Part shown: piece after piece, positions 1 through 10,560 of the stretch
Layout: each line of letters opens with the position of its first letter
Position numbering within the stretch: the first letter of the stretch is position 1
DNA from: Ciborinia camelliae
Lineage: Eukaryota > Ascomycota > Leotiomycetes > Helotiales > Sclerotiniaceae
Length of the DNA stretch: 64,000 nt
Direction: 5' to 3'
Assembly: GCA_025890175.1 (NCBI GenBank)
Contig: JANPYM010000001.1
Span: 1,647,004-1,711,003 of the forward strand
The notes under the pieces: model-generated
The model's input: the letters and a program-made list of their open reading frames with translations, nothing else
The model's database searches: none
What the model was told of the DNA's origin: nothing
Made by a program: the position numbers and the translations under genes

Positions 1-767
1 ATATAACCGGCGCATCTTCTCACATCACCATAAAGAATCTTACCGTCAAGAATCCACCAAATGTTTTCTTCACTGTCACTGGAGCTTCGACGAATATCAT
101 ATATTCTGATTTGACAATGACTGCAGCTTCAAAATCGACGACGGCACCAAAAAATACAGATGGATTTGATATTGGCAACTCGACATATGTTACATTGAAT
201 AACATCGTAGTTTCAAATCAAGATGACTGCGTGGCTTTCAAGCCCGGTGCGAATTACACCACCGTCAATACAATCTCCTGTACTGGATCTCATGGAATTT
301 CAGTGGGTTCTCTCGGGAAGAAAGTAGGCATAACGGATTCAGTCACGAATTTATATGTCACCGGAGCCACAATGGTCAACGCAACTAAAGCCATTGGAAT
401 CAAATTGTACCCCGGAGGAAGTTCATATGGATCAGCAACCGTCAGCAACGTCACATTCAACGACGTTAATGTGAAAAACAGCGCTTGGGCGGCTCAGATC
501 CAAAGTTGCTATAATTCAGACGCAACTTACTGCGCAAGTAATCCCAGCACAGCATCGGTGACGGATGTATATTTTACGAACTTCAAAGGAATAACCAGCT
601 CGAAATATTCTCCAGATGTTGCGAATCTTAATTGTCCGGGAAGTGGAACTTGTAATATTTATTTCTCGTCTTGGTCGGTTGCACCAACTTCAGGAACAGC
701 AACCTTTCTTTGTGAGAATATTGATGTTTCGACGGGTATTACTTGTAGCTCCGGTGCGTCGGGATGA
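1..767 (+). CDS. Polygalacturonase, GH28 family (5' end cut off by the window)
   Basis: The frame is open from the first bases of the window to the stop at 765-767, so only the C-terminal part (about 255 residues) is present. The right-handed beta-helix style (repeated short strands with VTNLYVTG and VSNVTFNDVNV) and the ordered GH28 active-site motifs are visible: NTDGFDI, then QDDC, then SHGISVGSLG, then IGIKLYPGG in the place of the usual RIK. These carry the three catalytic aspartates and the conserved histidine of the family, which hydrolyses alpha-1,4-galacturonan in pectin outside the cell. Late cysteine pairs fit the conserved C-terminal disulphides. No intron is seen in this part. 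Endo versus exo mode cannot be decided from the fragment, although the spacing looks endo-like. An N-terminal signal peptide would lie before the window. Confidence 0.9.
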   Translation, partial: ITGASSHITIKNLTVKNPPNVFFTVTGASTNIIYSDLTMTAASKSTTAPKNTDGFDIGNSTYVTLNNIVVSNQDDCVAFKPGANYTTVNTISCTGSHGISVGSLGKKVGITDSVTNLYVTGATMVNATKAIGIKLYPGGSSYGSATVSNVTFNDVNVKNSAWAAQIQSCYNSDATYCASNPSTASVTDVYFTNFKGITSSKYSPDVANLNCPGSGTCNIYFSSWSVAPTSGTATFLCENIDVSTGITCSSGASG

Positions 768-1256
768 GTGGTAGATTTTGATTTGGGAAGCTGATGAGGT
801 AGTTGTATATACATACCTATTTTGACTGAAATTTATAGATTAAAATTGATTGTGAATTTTGTTCTCTACTTCCCCGAGTTATTTTCTGACAACTAACCAA
901 CTTCAGAAGTAACGAACTAGAATATATTTAAAAATGAGAGTTGGAATATATGGAGCTTTGTCATCTAGGCCTATAAATGAGCTTGGTGAATTCTTGTGTT
1001 TGATTTCCCTCATTACAAATGTACCGAACCGAATAAATGACGTTTGATGCAAGAAAGGACTATTGACCTCGTGGTTTCCTTCCATCCCCGAATATCATTT
1101 GAAGACTCGATTATTAAAATCAATGAAACATATCCATCTCAGGCGAAGTCAGTTCACAGACTGACAGCCAGCGCGATGCCATAATACTAAATCCCAACAA
1201 CCGACACTCAAAAACATCATTGCCTCTTAAATGCCGAGACAAAAGAAAATCTCCCA
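768..1256. other. Intergenic, 3' ends of two convergent genes
   Basis: AT-rich sequence between the polygalacturonase stop and the stop of the minus-strand ABM-like gene. I see only presumed 3' UTRs and no supported gene. Confidence 0.6.
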
Positions 1257-2095
1257 TCATGCGATCTCATGCATCGTTAAGTGATACGACTTCAAACCCT
1301 TGACACCCAGTAATTCCTCCGACAACTCGAAATAATTTGGCGCCTTGGTAAAATGTTTCAATCCTCCGAGCAATACGAGGAATCTAACCTCCTGCTCAAA
1401 CACATTATCTGGTAATTCTCCCGGTACTTCTATCAATGCTTTCACCCAAACCTTCTGCCCTACAGTGTCTTCTGTATCAGGCCTCAACCTCACCGGAACT
1501 GTTCTCTCCATCAACTCCTCCTTGATTGCTTTGTCGTTAAAAGACACGACTTGGGCCTTATGTATCTGAGTAAAAGCGGGATAGTAGAAGTATACTAATT
1601 CGGTGGAATCAAGTTGACTATCAAGTTGGGCCTTTGGAAAGCCATCTTCTGGACCCATTGATAGTAAAGATAAGTGATCAAAGTGGAAAGTTCGCGAAAA
1701 TTTGCTGAAGAGAGACACAAAATTGTCTGTAGCTTTTACCAATTCCCTGTTTTAAATTGTGCATTAGATCATTGATATGGAAATTAGTTATGTAATGCCT
1801 CATTTGTGGTAGCTTACTTATTCTCTGGTCCATAATTGTCCCGAATTCTCTGAGGCCATCTCAGCTTTTCATACCACGCATTAAGATTCCTTTGTGATCC
1901 GTCAAGCTGCAAGAGAATCACCAATGTGGAGGATTCTTGGCTAGCGTACCCCCAGTATCCAGCGATAAAGCCGGTTGCCTGCTTTAAAAATTTCAGGAAT
2001 TGGAGAATAACTGGAACCTGTGGTTCGTTCCGACTGGAAATATTGATTGGCCTGCGCAATTGACAGATCAGTACCTTTGAGATAATGTTGGCCAT
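1257..2095 (-). CDS. Hypothetical protein, possible ABM / dimeric alpha-beta barrel
   Basis: Proposed CDS is complement(join(1257..1746,1818..2095)), giving 255 aa. The 71-nt intron (1747-1817) has a GTAAGC donor and an ACAG acceptor, and the join restores a continuous frame. The start at 2095 begins MANIISKVLICQLRRP, followed by a predicted helix, a TGFIAGYWGYASQE segment and an LQLDG strand. That strand-helix-strand order with a G-Y-W-G element resembles antibiotic-biosynthesis-monooxygenase-like ferredoxin folds, but no catalytic motif is clear. A second such unit may follow (FVSLFSKF, then QKVWVKALIEVPGELP). An ATG further upstream in the same frame (2302) would add an unconvincing 69 residues. 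Function unknown; the fold assignment is inference. Confidence 0.65.
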
Positions 2096-2654
2096 GATTT
2101 CAGAAACAAAGGCAGTTGTAATTCTCAATAGAAGCTTTTTGTGTTTTGCTCTAGGTCCAGGGATAATTGACAGAAAAAAATCATCTAGGGACGTTGACAA
2201 GATGAGACAGCGGATGAGAATACATAAAAATGAATTTGAAGTGATGTAGGTAATCACGAATGGGTATGTCGTTCTTTCCCATTCTATTCTAGGTGTATTC
2301 ACTAGAATGAGACCATCCAGAAAGATTTTTTCTAGAGAATACCTAGCTTATTAGCTCAGTTGAATCACTCAGCCCATATGGGGAAATGCTTGTAACAAAT
2401 TTGAGTATCATTACTACTTATTAGCAGGTGAACAAACTCGATGTTAGATTTAAGATGATTTCAGCAGTCTCTATTGGTAGTACATATCTAATCTTGCGCA
2501 ATGAAATGAAATAAAAGACGCAAATGACTCGGGTTTCCAAGGTTGAACCAAGATTTAATTCGACTCTGGTGATATATCCAGTGATGATATTCCTAAATTC
2601 TATTACTAATATAAAATTAATATAAGTTGAACTGCTAAAATGACCTTGATGAAC
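2096..2654. other. Intergenic between two minus-strand genes
   Basis: Contains the presumed promoter of the ABM-like gene and the 3' flank of the glutaminyl cyclase gene. No independent gene is supported. A possible extra 3' exon of the cyclase would fall at about 2560-2610 (see findings). Confidence 0.5.
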
Positions 2655-3860
2655 TCACAGTTCAGTCTTTCTATCAGAACTGATATCTCTCTTTTCCATT
2701 TGTGCTTCCGCTTTTGGCTGCGATGGAAAATATCCTTCGAGATCCATCCATTCTCCAACAAACGCCGTTACCATTTTGGCCCAATCCTCTACAGTTGGCA
2801 TGTCTAAATGCTCACCATCATCCTGAATTTGATGCCAAACATCCATGGGAAATGGGGTAGGTATCATATGCAAAATCTCCACACCACGGGCCATAAAAGG
2901 TAAATGATCATCTTGTACACCTCCACCGAGAGTAAAAGTGGTCCGGCCGGAATCGGGAAGGAAATTATGTTTAACTTTCGATTGAGCTATTCCAAGCTTT
3001 CGTAGACGGTTTTCGATTGTCGAAAGACTTTTATATGCCCAATGTGTAGTTTCGAAGTATGAAGGGATGTTTGGGTTATCGTGTCCAAGAAGATCAAGAA
3101 GGAGGAATAACGTAATAGAGTCTAATGGGTTTTTGTAATTCGACAAAGCTGCATGAGGTGTTGTTTCCCATGTTTCTGCCAATGCCCTGGATACGTTAGA
3201 TTAAAGAATGGAGCAACGCAAATTGAGAACAATCTCTCACCTTGCACCGTAAAGAGAGTCATCATTAGTCCAACTTAGGAATGCCTCTTCACCGTCAAGA
3301 AATAAGATCTGAACACCCTTTTCCTCTTCCAAACCAATATCCCCAGATGTTTTCATCGCAGCCCATTTATTTGTCAATGCTGCATCCACACTTCTAGCTG
3401 CATGTATAATCATGGCACATGGAGCTGCGCTGTCAATTGCGCCAATGAATCCGGTAGGTGTAAGTTTACTATCGTAATGTGCCACCAGAGCCAATCTTCC
3501 GACATCTCCTAATTTTGCCCAAGGAGGATCGCGAGTTAAAATGATGTTAACAAAAGGTACTTGTTTGTTTCCAGTGACAGGTGTCTTCGAGGTCGAGTTT
3601 TGGAACTCAATTGTCCATTCCGGAAGATGGGTTTTAAAATAGTCAACAAAATGCCTTTGAACGGCTTGAATTCCTGGGGTTCCTGGAACTCGCGGTATCA
3701 GAATTGGTGAAAGAATGGCTCCATTTTTTATATCGAAATCTGCGCCTGCAGATGGGAGACTGTGAAGTGTCTCATCGGATAGAGGGGTATATGCCGTGAC
3801 GCTGATACTCAAGATGCTGCAAATCAAGAGAATCAGTGCTTTGAGGTATTGCGAAATCAT
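2655..3860 (-). CDS. Glutaminyl-peptide cyclotransferase (M28-type), secretory
   Basis: Proposed CDS is complement(join(2655..3186,3241..3860)), 383 aa, with a 54-nt intron (GTGAGA...CCAG). The N-terminus (residues 1-23) is a clear signal peptide with a hydrophobic LILLICSILSI core. The body matches glutaminyl cyclase in motif order: VAHYDSK, GAIDSAAPCAM (zinc ligand D143), FLDGEEAF (E191 catalytic, E192 zinc ligand by analogy with human QC), DSLYGAR, LLDLLGHDNP, QDDHLPF and LHMIPTPFP (zinc ligand H313). The enzyme cyclises N-terminal Gln to pyroglutamate in the secretory pathway; the likely substrates are secreted proteins. The predicted product ends in KTEL, a KDEL-like tail, although a strong donor overlaps the stop codon (see findings). 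All expected metal and acid residues are present, so activity is likely. Confidence 0.88.
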
Positions 3861-4276
3861 GATGCTGAATCGGAAGGCGAAAGCCTTTTATTGTTATCTG
3901 CCAAATCTCCGCAATATCATAGTTCCTTCAAGTGTTGAGTGAACTGACTTAATTCGATCCTGAAGTATAATGATAATCTGTTACGTAGGTCACCTAAGTA
4001 GGTTTCGGCTGATACCGAGGTGGATATGTGGCCGCGGCTAAATATTGTGGCCCATGGCGGCTATCGCGCTTGACCATCATATTGAATTTCTTTTCATCCT
4101 GGATCCAGCTCTAATAAATACCGTAAATATTGCAGAACTGACAAAACTTGAGGACTTAATCTGTTATTGAATCAACCGTTTGACTATACGAAGAATAATG
4201 ATTGATTAATATTTTCATTCTCTATCCTTTCTTTAACGTTATCTTTCTCCTCGAATACCCGTGATCAAGAGCCATA
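3861..4276. promoter_or_regulatory. Divergent intergenic region
   Basis: This 416-bp stretch separates the divergently transcribed cyclase (minus) and TMEM70-like (plus) genes and must hold both promoters. A CACCTAAGTAGGT word, seen in several intergenic regions here, lies near 3990. No defined operator is recognised. Confidence 0.45.
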
Positions 4277-5167
4277 ATGATTCTTCTTGCACGATTATCA
4301 GTGCCTAGAGCACTTGCTAGTCACAAGTTCTTTCCATATATTCGGAATAACACTTTTAGATACGCAAGTCAAGCGATCAAAAGTAAACCACCCCGAGCAG
4401 CAATTCCACGCCCTGTAGCAACGCCACAATTTGCAAGCAAAAAGTCAGGTTAGTATGTTCATATCTTTGGAGATTATTCAAACTAACTAAACTAGCATAC
4501 CCCGAACGCTTACTTATCTATCATTCCGGGACTGGTAGAACTGTGTTTCTTGGATGTTTGAAAGTTACAACTATCTTCATATTTGTATTTTTCACCCTGG
4601 TAGTAGCACCAGCACATTACTATGCAGAAGATGAGCCAAAATGGGTGGCACCTGCTGGTAAGTTGATGCTGTCGAGTTTGACTTCTCTTCTGTACAAATT
4701 TATGAGCCTGAATGGCATAGAAAGTTCTTACGTCCTTCTTTTGCTCTTAATGACTAATACAACTACAAGTTTTACTATCTGGAGCTGTACCGATGATATT
4801 CGTGGCATACATAACATCACCATTTGTCAATTATATACACCTTAGACTACCCAACTTTGCCCGAAACTCACGGGATCTATTGATGAGATATTCAAAAAAT
4901 CCTCCAAAGGATGCACAAGCCGATATTACCACGATGAACTTTGTAGGAAAACCAAGAGTCACTAGACTCAATATTTCTGAATTGCAGGCTGTGAAGCAAA
5001 GGTTTGGAGTGGGTAATTATTCTCGAGATACGAAGAAGGTCAATGCCACAAAAAAATGGTGGATGCCAAAGGCTGTAAGATTATTTGGAGTTCATGGTGG
5101 GACAGGAAGAGTCAGGGAGGGGGAAGCTTGGGAGAATATTGCGAAGAAAATACGGCGGGCATCTTGA
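4277..5167 (+). CDS. Mitochondrial membrane protein, TMEM70/TMEM186/TMEM223-like
   Basis: Proposed CDS is join(4277..4448,4496..4657,4770..5167), 243 aa. Both introns (47 and 112 nt) have good ends (GTTAGT...CTAG with a CTAAC branch; GTAAGT...CAAG) and the joins keep frame. The first ~55 residues are rich in Arg/Ser/Ala and free of acids, as expected of a mitochondrial targeting peptide. The motif IYHSGTGRTVFLG precedes a transmembrane segment (VTTIFIFVFFTLVVAP). A short loop and a second membrane segment (LLSGAVPMIFVAYITSPFV) follow, then a basic matrix-like domain ending in a tryptophan-containing tail. The hairpin plus SGTGR motif is what I associate with the TMEM70/186/223 family, whose members help respiratory-complex or mitoribosome assembly. 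The family call is from memory of motifs and is moderate. Confidence 0.7.
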
Positions 5168-5490
5168 GGTTGATAATATACCTTAGCCAAGGATATTAAC
5201 ATCAAACTACATAGAAAACTACCTTACTGAAGAATTTAATGGTATTTATCGGAGAAATTTCCCGATGGCTTCGCTGTCGTTACGGCCGCCTACAAACGAA
5301 AGGTGTAAGGTGATATTCCCGTCCATAATTCTCGTAGTCTGTAAAAACAACTATCAAATCTACATCCCACACAACAGCCCAACAATCCAACAACGAAACT
5401 ACGAGAACTACGAGAACTACCAACACAATACCGCAAACTCCGTCATATTTCAATTTCTTTTCTGTGTTTACCACAGGATCGACTTTTGTC
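5168..5490. other. Intergenic
   Basis: Contains an (ACGAGAACT)-type short direct repeat near 5398-5420. Open frames here show no codon structure or homology that I recognise. Confidence 0.5.
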
Positions 5491-6998
5491 ATGAGTTCTG
5501 TCGACCATACAAATGGATTTCAATCCATCAGATATTCAATGATGGCCAACGCGGCGTCCCTTGGAATTGAAGAGAGAGAATTTGTAGCTAATTACTACCG
5601 AGTGTTATCTTTTATTGAACAAGATGAGGGCTTTATAGATTGAGAATTACAAGAAAGGACACATGGTCTATGTGGTGTGAGTGTATTTTCGAGATATTTT
5701 GTAATCCCAATACTAACAAGGAATCTAGTCAGCAATATCCCAGTGAGTCCAGAAGAAGTGTAACATGAAACCGAGAGGCACTATGAACATTTTGAACTTC
5801 GAACTGTGAGAGGATACGAGGACCCACGTTCCGTCAATAAAGTCCGCAATAGTAGAAATCGTTCGCCATCCACCACGACTTTATCTCGAGAAGATCGGCC
5901 ACGTCGAACAATTACTAGGGATCCGTTGTACACAGCACCTACCTCCACATATAGTACATGTTATTCGGTATTGGATCGGGTTACCCTTGGTAGAAATGTT
6001 TCGCAGATGCCGATGAGAGGTAGACCTTCAGCATCACCAGCTGTCAGAAATTTGGCAATAAGAAATCCTGCGCCTGTGCCACGGAATATGCGTCCGGCCT
6101 TAAACCGGATTCCCAGGATATCTCGTGGACTAACGATAGAGAGGCCAAGGTTCTTCATCAACGATGCCCGTCAAGAATATTCAGACCGAGTTATACGTGG
6201 AGACTATGAGCGACAGCCAGAGGTTAGAGCTGCTACGGAGGCTGCTGCTGAGGCTGCCGCTATCCGGGAACAACAAGAGCAAGATGCCATCGCTGCACGT
6301 CGGGCAAGCAATTTCGTCGGTGAAGCCCGTAACATGGAGCATCGAAGTGGCGAAGTGGATCTTGAGGCTGAACATGAAGCTAGATACGATGAATGGTACA
6401 ACGAATGGTTGGATGTTTACGGATTTGAACGACAAACTTCTCCCAGAAGGTAAGAGACTGCTGCATCATTATATCAAAGTTCTGTTTCACCCGTTGAATT
6501 GACACAGTCAACTGTCGAGCAAGGCCAGCTTTCCGGTCATGCAAGGCAATTTTCGATCAAATTGAACGGGTTCGACAGAACTATGATGGCGAAGAATGTA
6601 CCGATCGTATGAGAGAGATAGCTGAAGCTTACCACCAGGATCCAGTGACCACCTTGGCAAGAGATGATCGCTATCCCCGCCAAGCCGGTGAAAACTGTCC
6701 GATTTTTCTGCAACGCATTTCAATACTGAGGATTACACAGTCTTGTCAACACGCTTTTTGTGGTTTTTGTATTGCCCAGTGGTTTTGCCAACTGGAAAAT
6801 GACAACTGTCCTGTCTGTTGGAGTGTTATAGACAGATTAATGAGTCCTTTCCTTCCTCTCCCATCGCCCCCAGCATTACAACGAATTCTGGAAGACTTTC
6901 CAAGAATTAACGGACGCCTTCCCTGGGAATCTATTACGACAGGCGGTGAAAATGTTCTATCTGCCGATGAGCAACGGATAGTTGGTTCAATACCCTGA
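5491..6998 (+). pseudogene. Decayed RING-finger (E3-like) gene
   Basis: Three coding-like blocks lie in order. First is an ATG block at 5491 (MSSVDHTNGFQSIRYSMM...) that stops at about 5641. Second is an arginine/alanine-rich block, about 5764-6449, ending in YDEWYNEWLDVYGFER. Third is a RING-like block, about 6524-6998. The RING block has C-x-H-x2-C-x2-C (SCQHAFCGFC) and a final CPVC, but the first zinc pair reads CPIF, so one ligand cysteine is missing. A clean splice from the middle to the last block fails with the best acceptor (CACAG at 6507, wrong phase). Only a weak CAAG acceptor at 6523 restores frame, giving a 74-nt intron. All three frames carry stops just before 5764. Together this suggests a decaying member of a RING family; a fast-evolving live gene with unusual splicing is the alternative. 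Confidence 0.55.
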
Positions 6999-7549
6999 GT
7001 CTGATATGGAGGTAATTAGAGGATGAAGTTGGGACTTTAAAATCATGCCTTCAAGGAATTTTGATTTTAGATACGAGATGGGTTATTTCAAAAGGTTTGA
7101 CCGTGATGGCATTCCTGAATGTAATTTAAGAGAGTTGGGATCCAACAATCATGCCACAATGGAATTTGAGTGTTGGATCATGCCTGGTATCAAATTTGGC
7201 CTTAAAGGTTGAAAATAATAGATACCATGGAGGTTGTCCGAGCAAATGAAGATTATATGAACTCATCTTTCTCTCAATATTTCAATGGAACTTGGTGAAG
7301 TTTCTGAGCCGGAACGATTTTCCCTGTATCATTTGAATCAAAATCGACAAACTACCTAGTAGCCATCCATCATTGAGGGCATAATCGATATAACATACCG
7401 GGTAGAGCTACAATGAAATACTTCCAAGATCAACGTTCGAGGTTGATATTAAGATGGTCCGTGCACGGCTAGAGGAGAGGCTGAGTAAGCACTGTTAGCG
7501 ACTACCCATCCCGACTACCTTCAAACGACGGGAATCATGTCCATAAATA
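6999..7549. other. Intergenic
   Basis: No gene supported. Two short segments share the word TGGAATTTGAGTG with 8641-8654 (seen at about 7159 and 8642), hinting at an old dispersed repeat. Confidence 0.4.
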
Positions 7550-8204
7550 TTAAAGCAATACGAAGCGGTTGTCCAGGATTGGACTCGAACGGCGATATAA
7601 CGTCATGCCTTCGCGGGCTGCCATTGCTTCCCCAACAATATCATTGACAATGTGCGCAAGATTTCTCAGATAGTTCAGATCCTTAGGAGTGCATATGTGA
7701 AGTTGATGAATTAGAGACACAAGTTGGAGGCCACTGCGAGAACCCTTGCGGCACGACTCCTCTAAGTCGACGTTATACTCCCTGAGCGATAGTAGACATC
7801 CGCAAGGTGACATTTTTAGAAAAGCTGCTAACTATTATTAGCTGGAAAATGAAGAGGTCCTTGTGGTCTATTAAATTTCATGTTGGAATTGTATTATTAT
7901 GGAATTGGGGCCGGCAGGTCCGCATGCGTTCGCAGAGTTGTCTAGAAACATCAAGAACATCCAGTGTAACCTGCGAAGGAAGTTCTTCCATCTGCGCTCC
8001 ATGCCAAAGTGACACAATTTGGCTCCCTGCTCTTTTTCTCCACGTCGAAGATTGTTCTGCTGGAAGTGGCAGCGTAAAGCCAATATCTGTTGGGGGAGAA
8101 GGCAAGGGGATGGATCTCATCACTAGCGTCGGGATGTGGTCAAGAGTAAACTCGAAGGAATTTGCGATGCGAAGATAACTTCGTAATGCGGCGTTTATCT
8201 TGTT
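7550..8204 (-). pseudogene. Unrecognised coding relic
   Basis: Two minus-strand blocks look coding. One runs about 8204 to 7878 (containing [20 protein letters not shown] and [17 protein letters not shown]). The other runs 7813 to 7550 (containing SGLQLVSLIHQLHICTPKDL and LRNLAHIVNDIVGEAMAARE). Their helical, leucine-rich style suggests one protein. No GT donor lies at the end of the first block that would join them, and an upstream in-frame stop sits just before it. I read this as a truncated or frameshifted gene of unknown function; unusual splicing is possible. Confidence 0.35.
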
Positions 8205-8650
8205 AATATAAACTTAGTACAAACTGTCCCTCAGTGAGTCCTTGTTGCATCGTTCCAGCTTTGATTACTTTCCCTGAAATAAAACAACTTCAACACCAAC
8301 TTAGCAATTGGGCTTATTTTAACATCACAGTCTTGTGTATAACGTCAACCTCAAATATCAACCACGAGGCTGTAATGATTGTTCTTTCGTTTCGTCATTT
8401 CATCGTCCCGTCATTCGTCATGTCAATATAAATTGTGATTTGATCCATTATCTTGCCAGCAACATAGATTCAAACATCAAAACCAGTTAAATCTAAAGAA
8501 CTACCATTGGGAATGGTGAGAAGATATGTTGCTCAGTTAGATTGGGATCAGAAGTTGGTGTTAACTACCATCGAAGATGACCAGGCGGTGAGAGAGCTTA
8601 TCAATTGGCAAGGACCAGTAGACTGTCGGGTCATCACCATATGGAATTTG

Positions 8651-9447
8651 AGTGAATTGCGTTGGGCTCAATATTTTTTGTTGCATATCTGAAGGACATT
8701 GAAGTTGACGTAATCAGTTCTAAGGAACCAATAGACTGTCGAGCGCAAATGAGTAGGTATAGTCTGAAGTTTCTCAACGTGGGGCAAGAATGAATTATAT
8801 TCTGCTTAACTTTTTTTGTTGCATATCTGAAGAACATTGAAGTTGACGTAATCAGTTCCAAGGAGCCAATGACTTTCCGAGCGCAAAGATTAATGATAGA
8901 AAGCCACAGGCTAGCGGCGGCATTTCACCCGTGGCGGCACGGCACTTCATACAGGATATCTGGAGCTTTTCGAGGTTGATTGGTCGGTTGAGGGTTGAGA
9001 AATATTTGGTTGCACGTCTGTCGAACTGACCCCTGTTCAACGTCCAGAAAGACAAAAGGAACCAATAACTGAGCGAGCGCAAACTGGACCAAGCTTTGCG
9101 CTCTTTCATTCATTGGCTACTTCTACCTTCAAGTTCAGGCTAGAGATTTGAATACCTGATAGACCTTGGTCTAGATTCCTCTGCGGCTAGCTCCCGCGTC
9201 TAGTATCTGCCGCTTTTCTGCCCTCTCCACTTTCTCTGTCCACTAAGATATTTTTAGACATGCAACAATTCCTACCCTAAGGCAGCATGGCTTCACCAAA
9301 AGTGAATGACGGGACGAACAAGAGGTTGAAGCGCATTTTGTTGCACGTCTGTAAAACTGATCCTTGTTCAACATGCAGAATAAAGAAAAAGGCCAATGGT
9401 TGAGCGAGCGCAAAGAGACCCAAGCTTTGCGCTCGTTTGTCTATTGG
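8651..9447. repeat. Diverged repeat family with foldback (hairpin) units
   Basis: Four related copies share a TTGTTGCAyrTCTG start and a GAGCGCAAA core, at about 8651-8750, 8791-8890, 8994-9116 and 9330-9447. The last two contain complete 55-bp palindromic units (9062-9116 and 9393-9447). Each begins CCAAT, has GAGCGCAAA facing TTTGCGCTC around a short loop, and ends ATTGG. The first two copies keep only the left arm. The blocks lie head to tail at irregular spacing. They resemble a degraded MITE or foldback element; no transposase is present. Confidence 0.6.
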
Positions 9448-10434
9448 TGGAATTTCAAGCTTCAAGATCTTGAAAACTCTGCGTGCATATCGCAATTTGG
9501 CAAGCCTCTCTGCCACCCCCACCTCCAAAAGTCTGGGGTAATTCCAGTCACTGTTACCACTAGACTCATTTGGCTTGAACTTGAGCATCCAATAGATGGG
9601 CCAGCGCAATACCTTGGCCTTGGCCTCGGTATATCTTTGATTCTGCGAGCGCAGATAGATGGACAGCTTTTGGTTTCAGTGAATGAAACCCCCAGAGGTT
9701 ATCGACACCTTGACGAAAATCTACGATTTCAGTTATCATCACATTTCTTTTCTATAGATGAGGTATCAGTAGCCCGTGGTTTGTTTATCATTTCCTTCGC
9801 CAAATGCTTCATGTCGATAAATCTGAATTGCAAATTATTGACGAAAAGGTCTCTTAACTCAATATACTTCAACAGTTCGCCGAACGGGTATGAGTCCGAA
9901 AGTCTTTCTACATTGTTAAGACATCAATTGAATGGAAGAAGCTGGCTCTTCAAGGTTCTATCACTCTTTTGATCCCATCCATGACCTGGGTGGGTATGGT
10001 GAGTATTCGAGTTTGATTTATTACCAAACTGAAGATAAGTATTTTGCTCTGTTGATCGTAGAGTAGGTGCTTAGGATTATGTTTCTTGTTGATGAGTCCA
10101 GTAAAATAAATACATCCCTATGTAAAATTTCACAAACCACATTAGTAATGAGCAAGGGACTTTCAGACTTCACAACTACACATCATGATTTGGAGAAGTC
10201 TTCTATTTAATTATCAACTAGCAACTTCAGATACTTAGTATCTGCCTGTGCCAAATGAAATAAACTAAAATCTAAAGTAGAAATTTAATTTCTGTCGAAA
10301 ATGAAAACGCTAACATACTCGTAATCCGATGGCTTATTAGCCAGCAAGATTTTCAAAGACCCCCGCAACATCAGAAACTTTAAGTCCTGTAAAATCCATG
10401 TACCACCTGGGTACGCCTAGGAAAACAAAAATAA
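9448..10434. other. Intergenic, accessory region
   Basis: AT-rich sequence with no convincing gene. A 202-codon plus-strand frame begins inside the foldback repeat at 9364 and continues to 9972. It lacks recognisable domains and is not called. Confidence 0.45.
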
Positions 10435-10560
10435 TTGGTTGATTTGAGAATTAATCTCAATCAAAATACAAAAGAAAGAAGGCCATCTCAAATTAAAATA
10501 CCTATATATCGCATGCTGGCCCTGGGCGATGACCTAGCAAGCCGAAGATTTGGTATCTTA

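Noticed and set aside
5265..5570. 101-codon plus-strand frame
   Set aside because: Out of frame with the RING-like blocks and dominated by a short repeat.
7560..7600. Possible tRNA T-arm (TTCGAGTCC on the minus strand)
   Set aside because: No matching acceptor, D or anticodon arms could be drawn at the right spacing; it lies inside a coding relic.
9364..9972. 202-codon plus-strand frame
   Set aside because: Starts inside the foldback repeat, has no domain, and its composition is not clearly coding.
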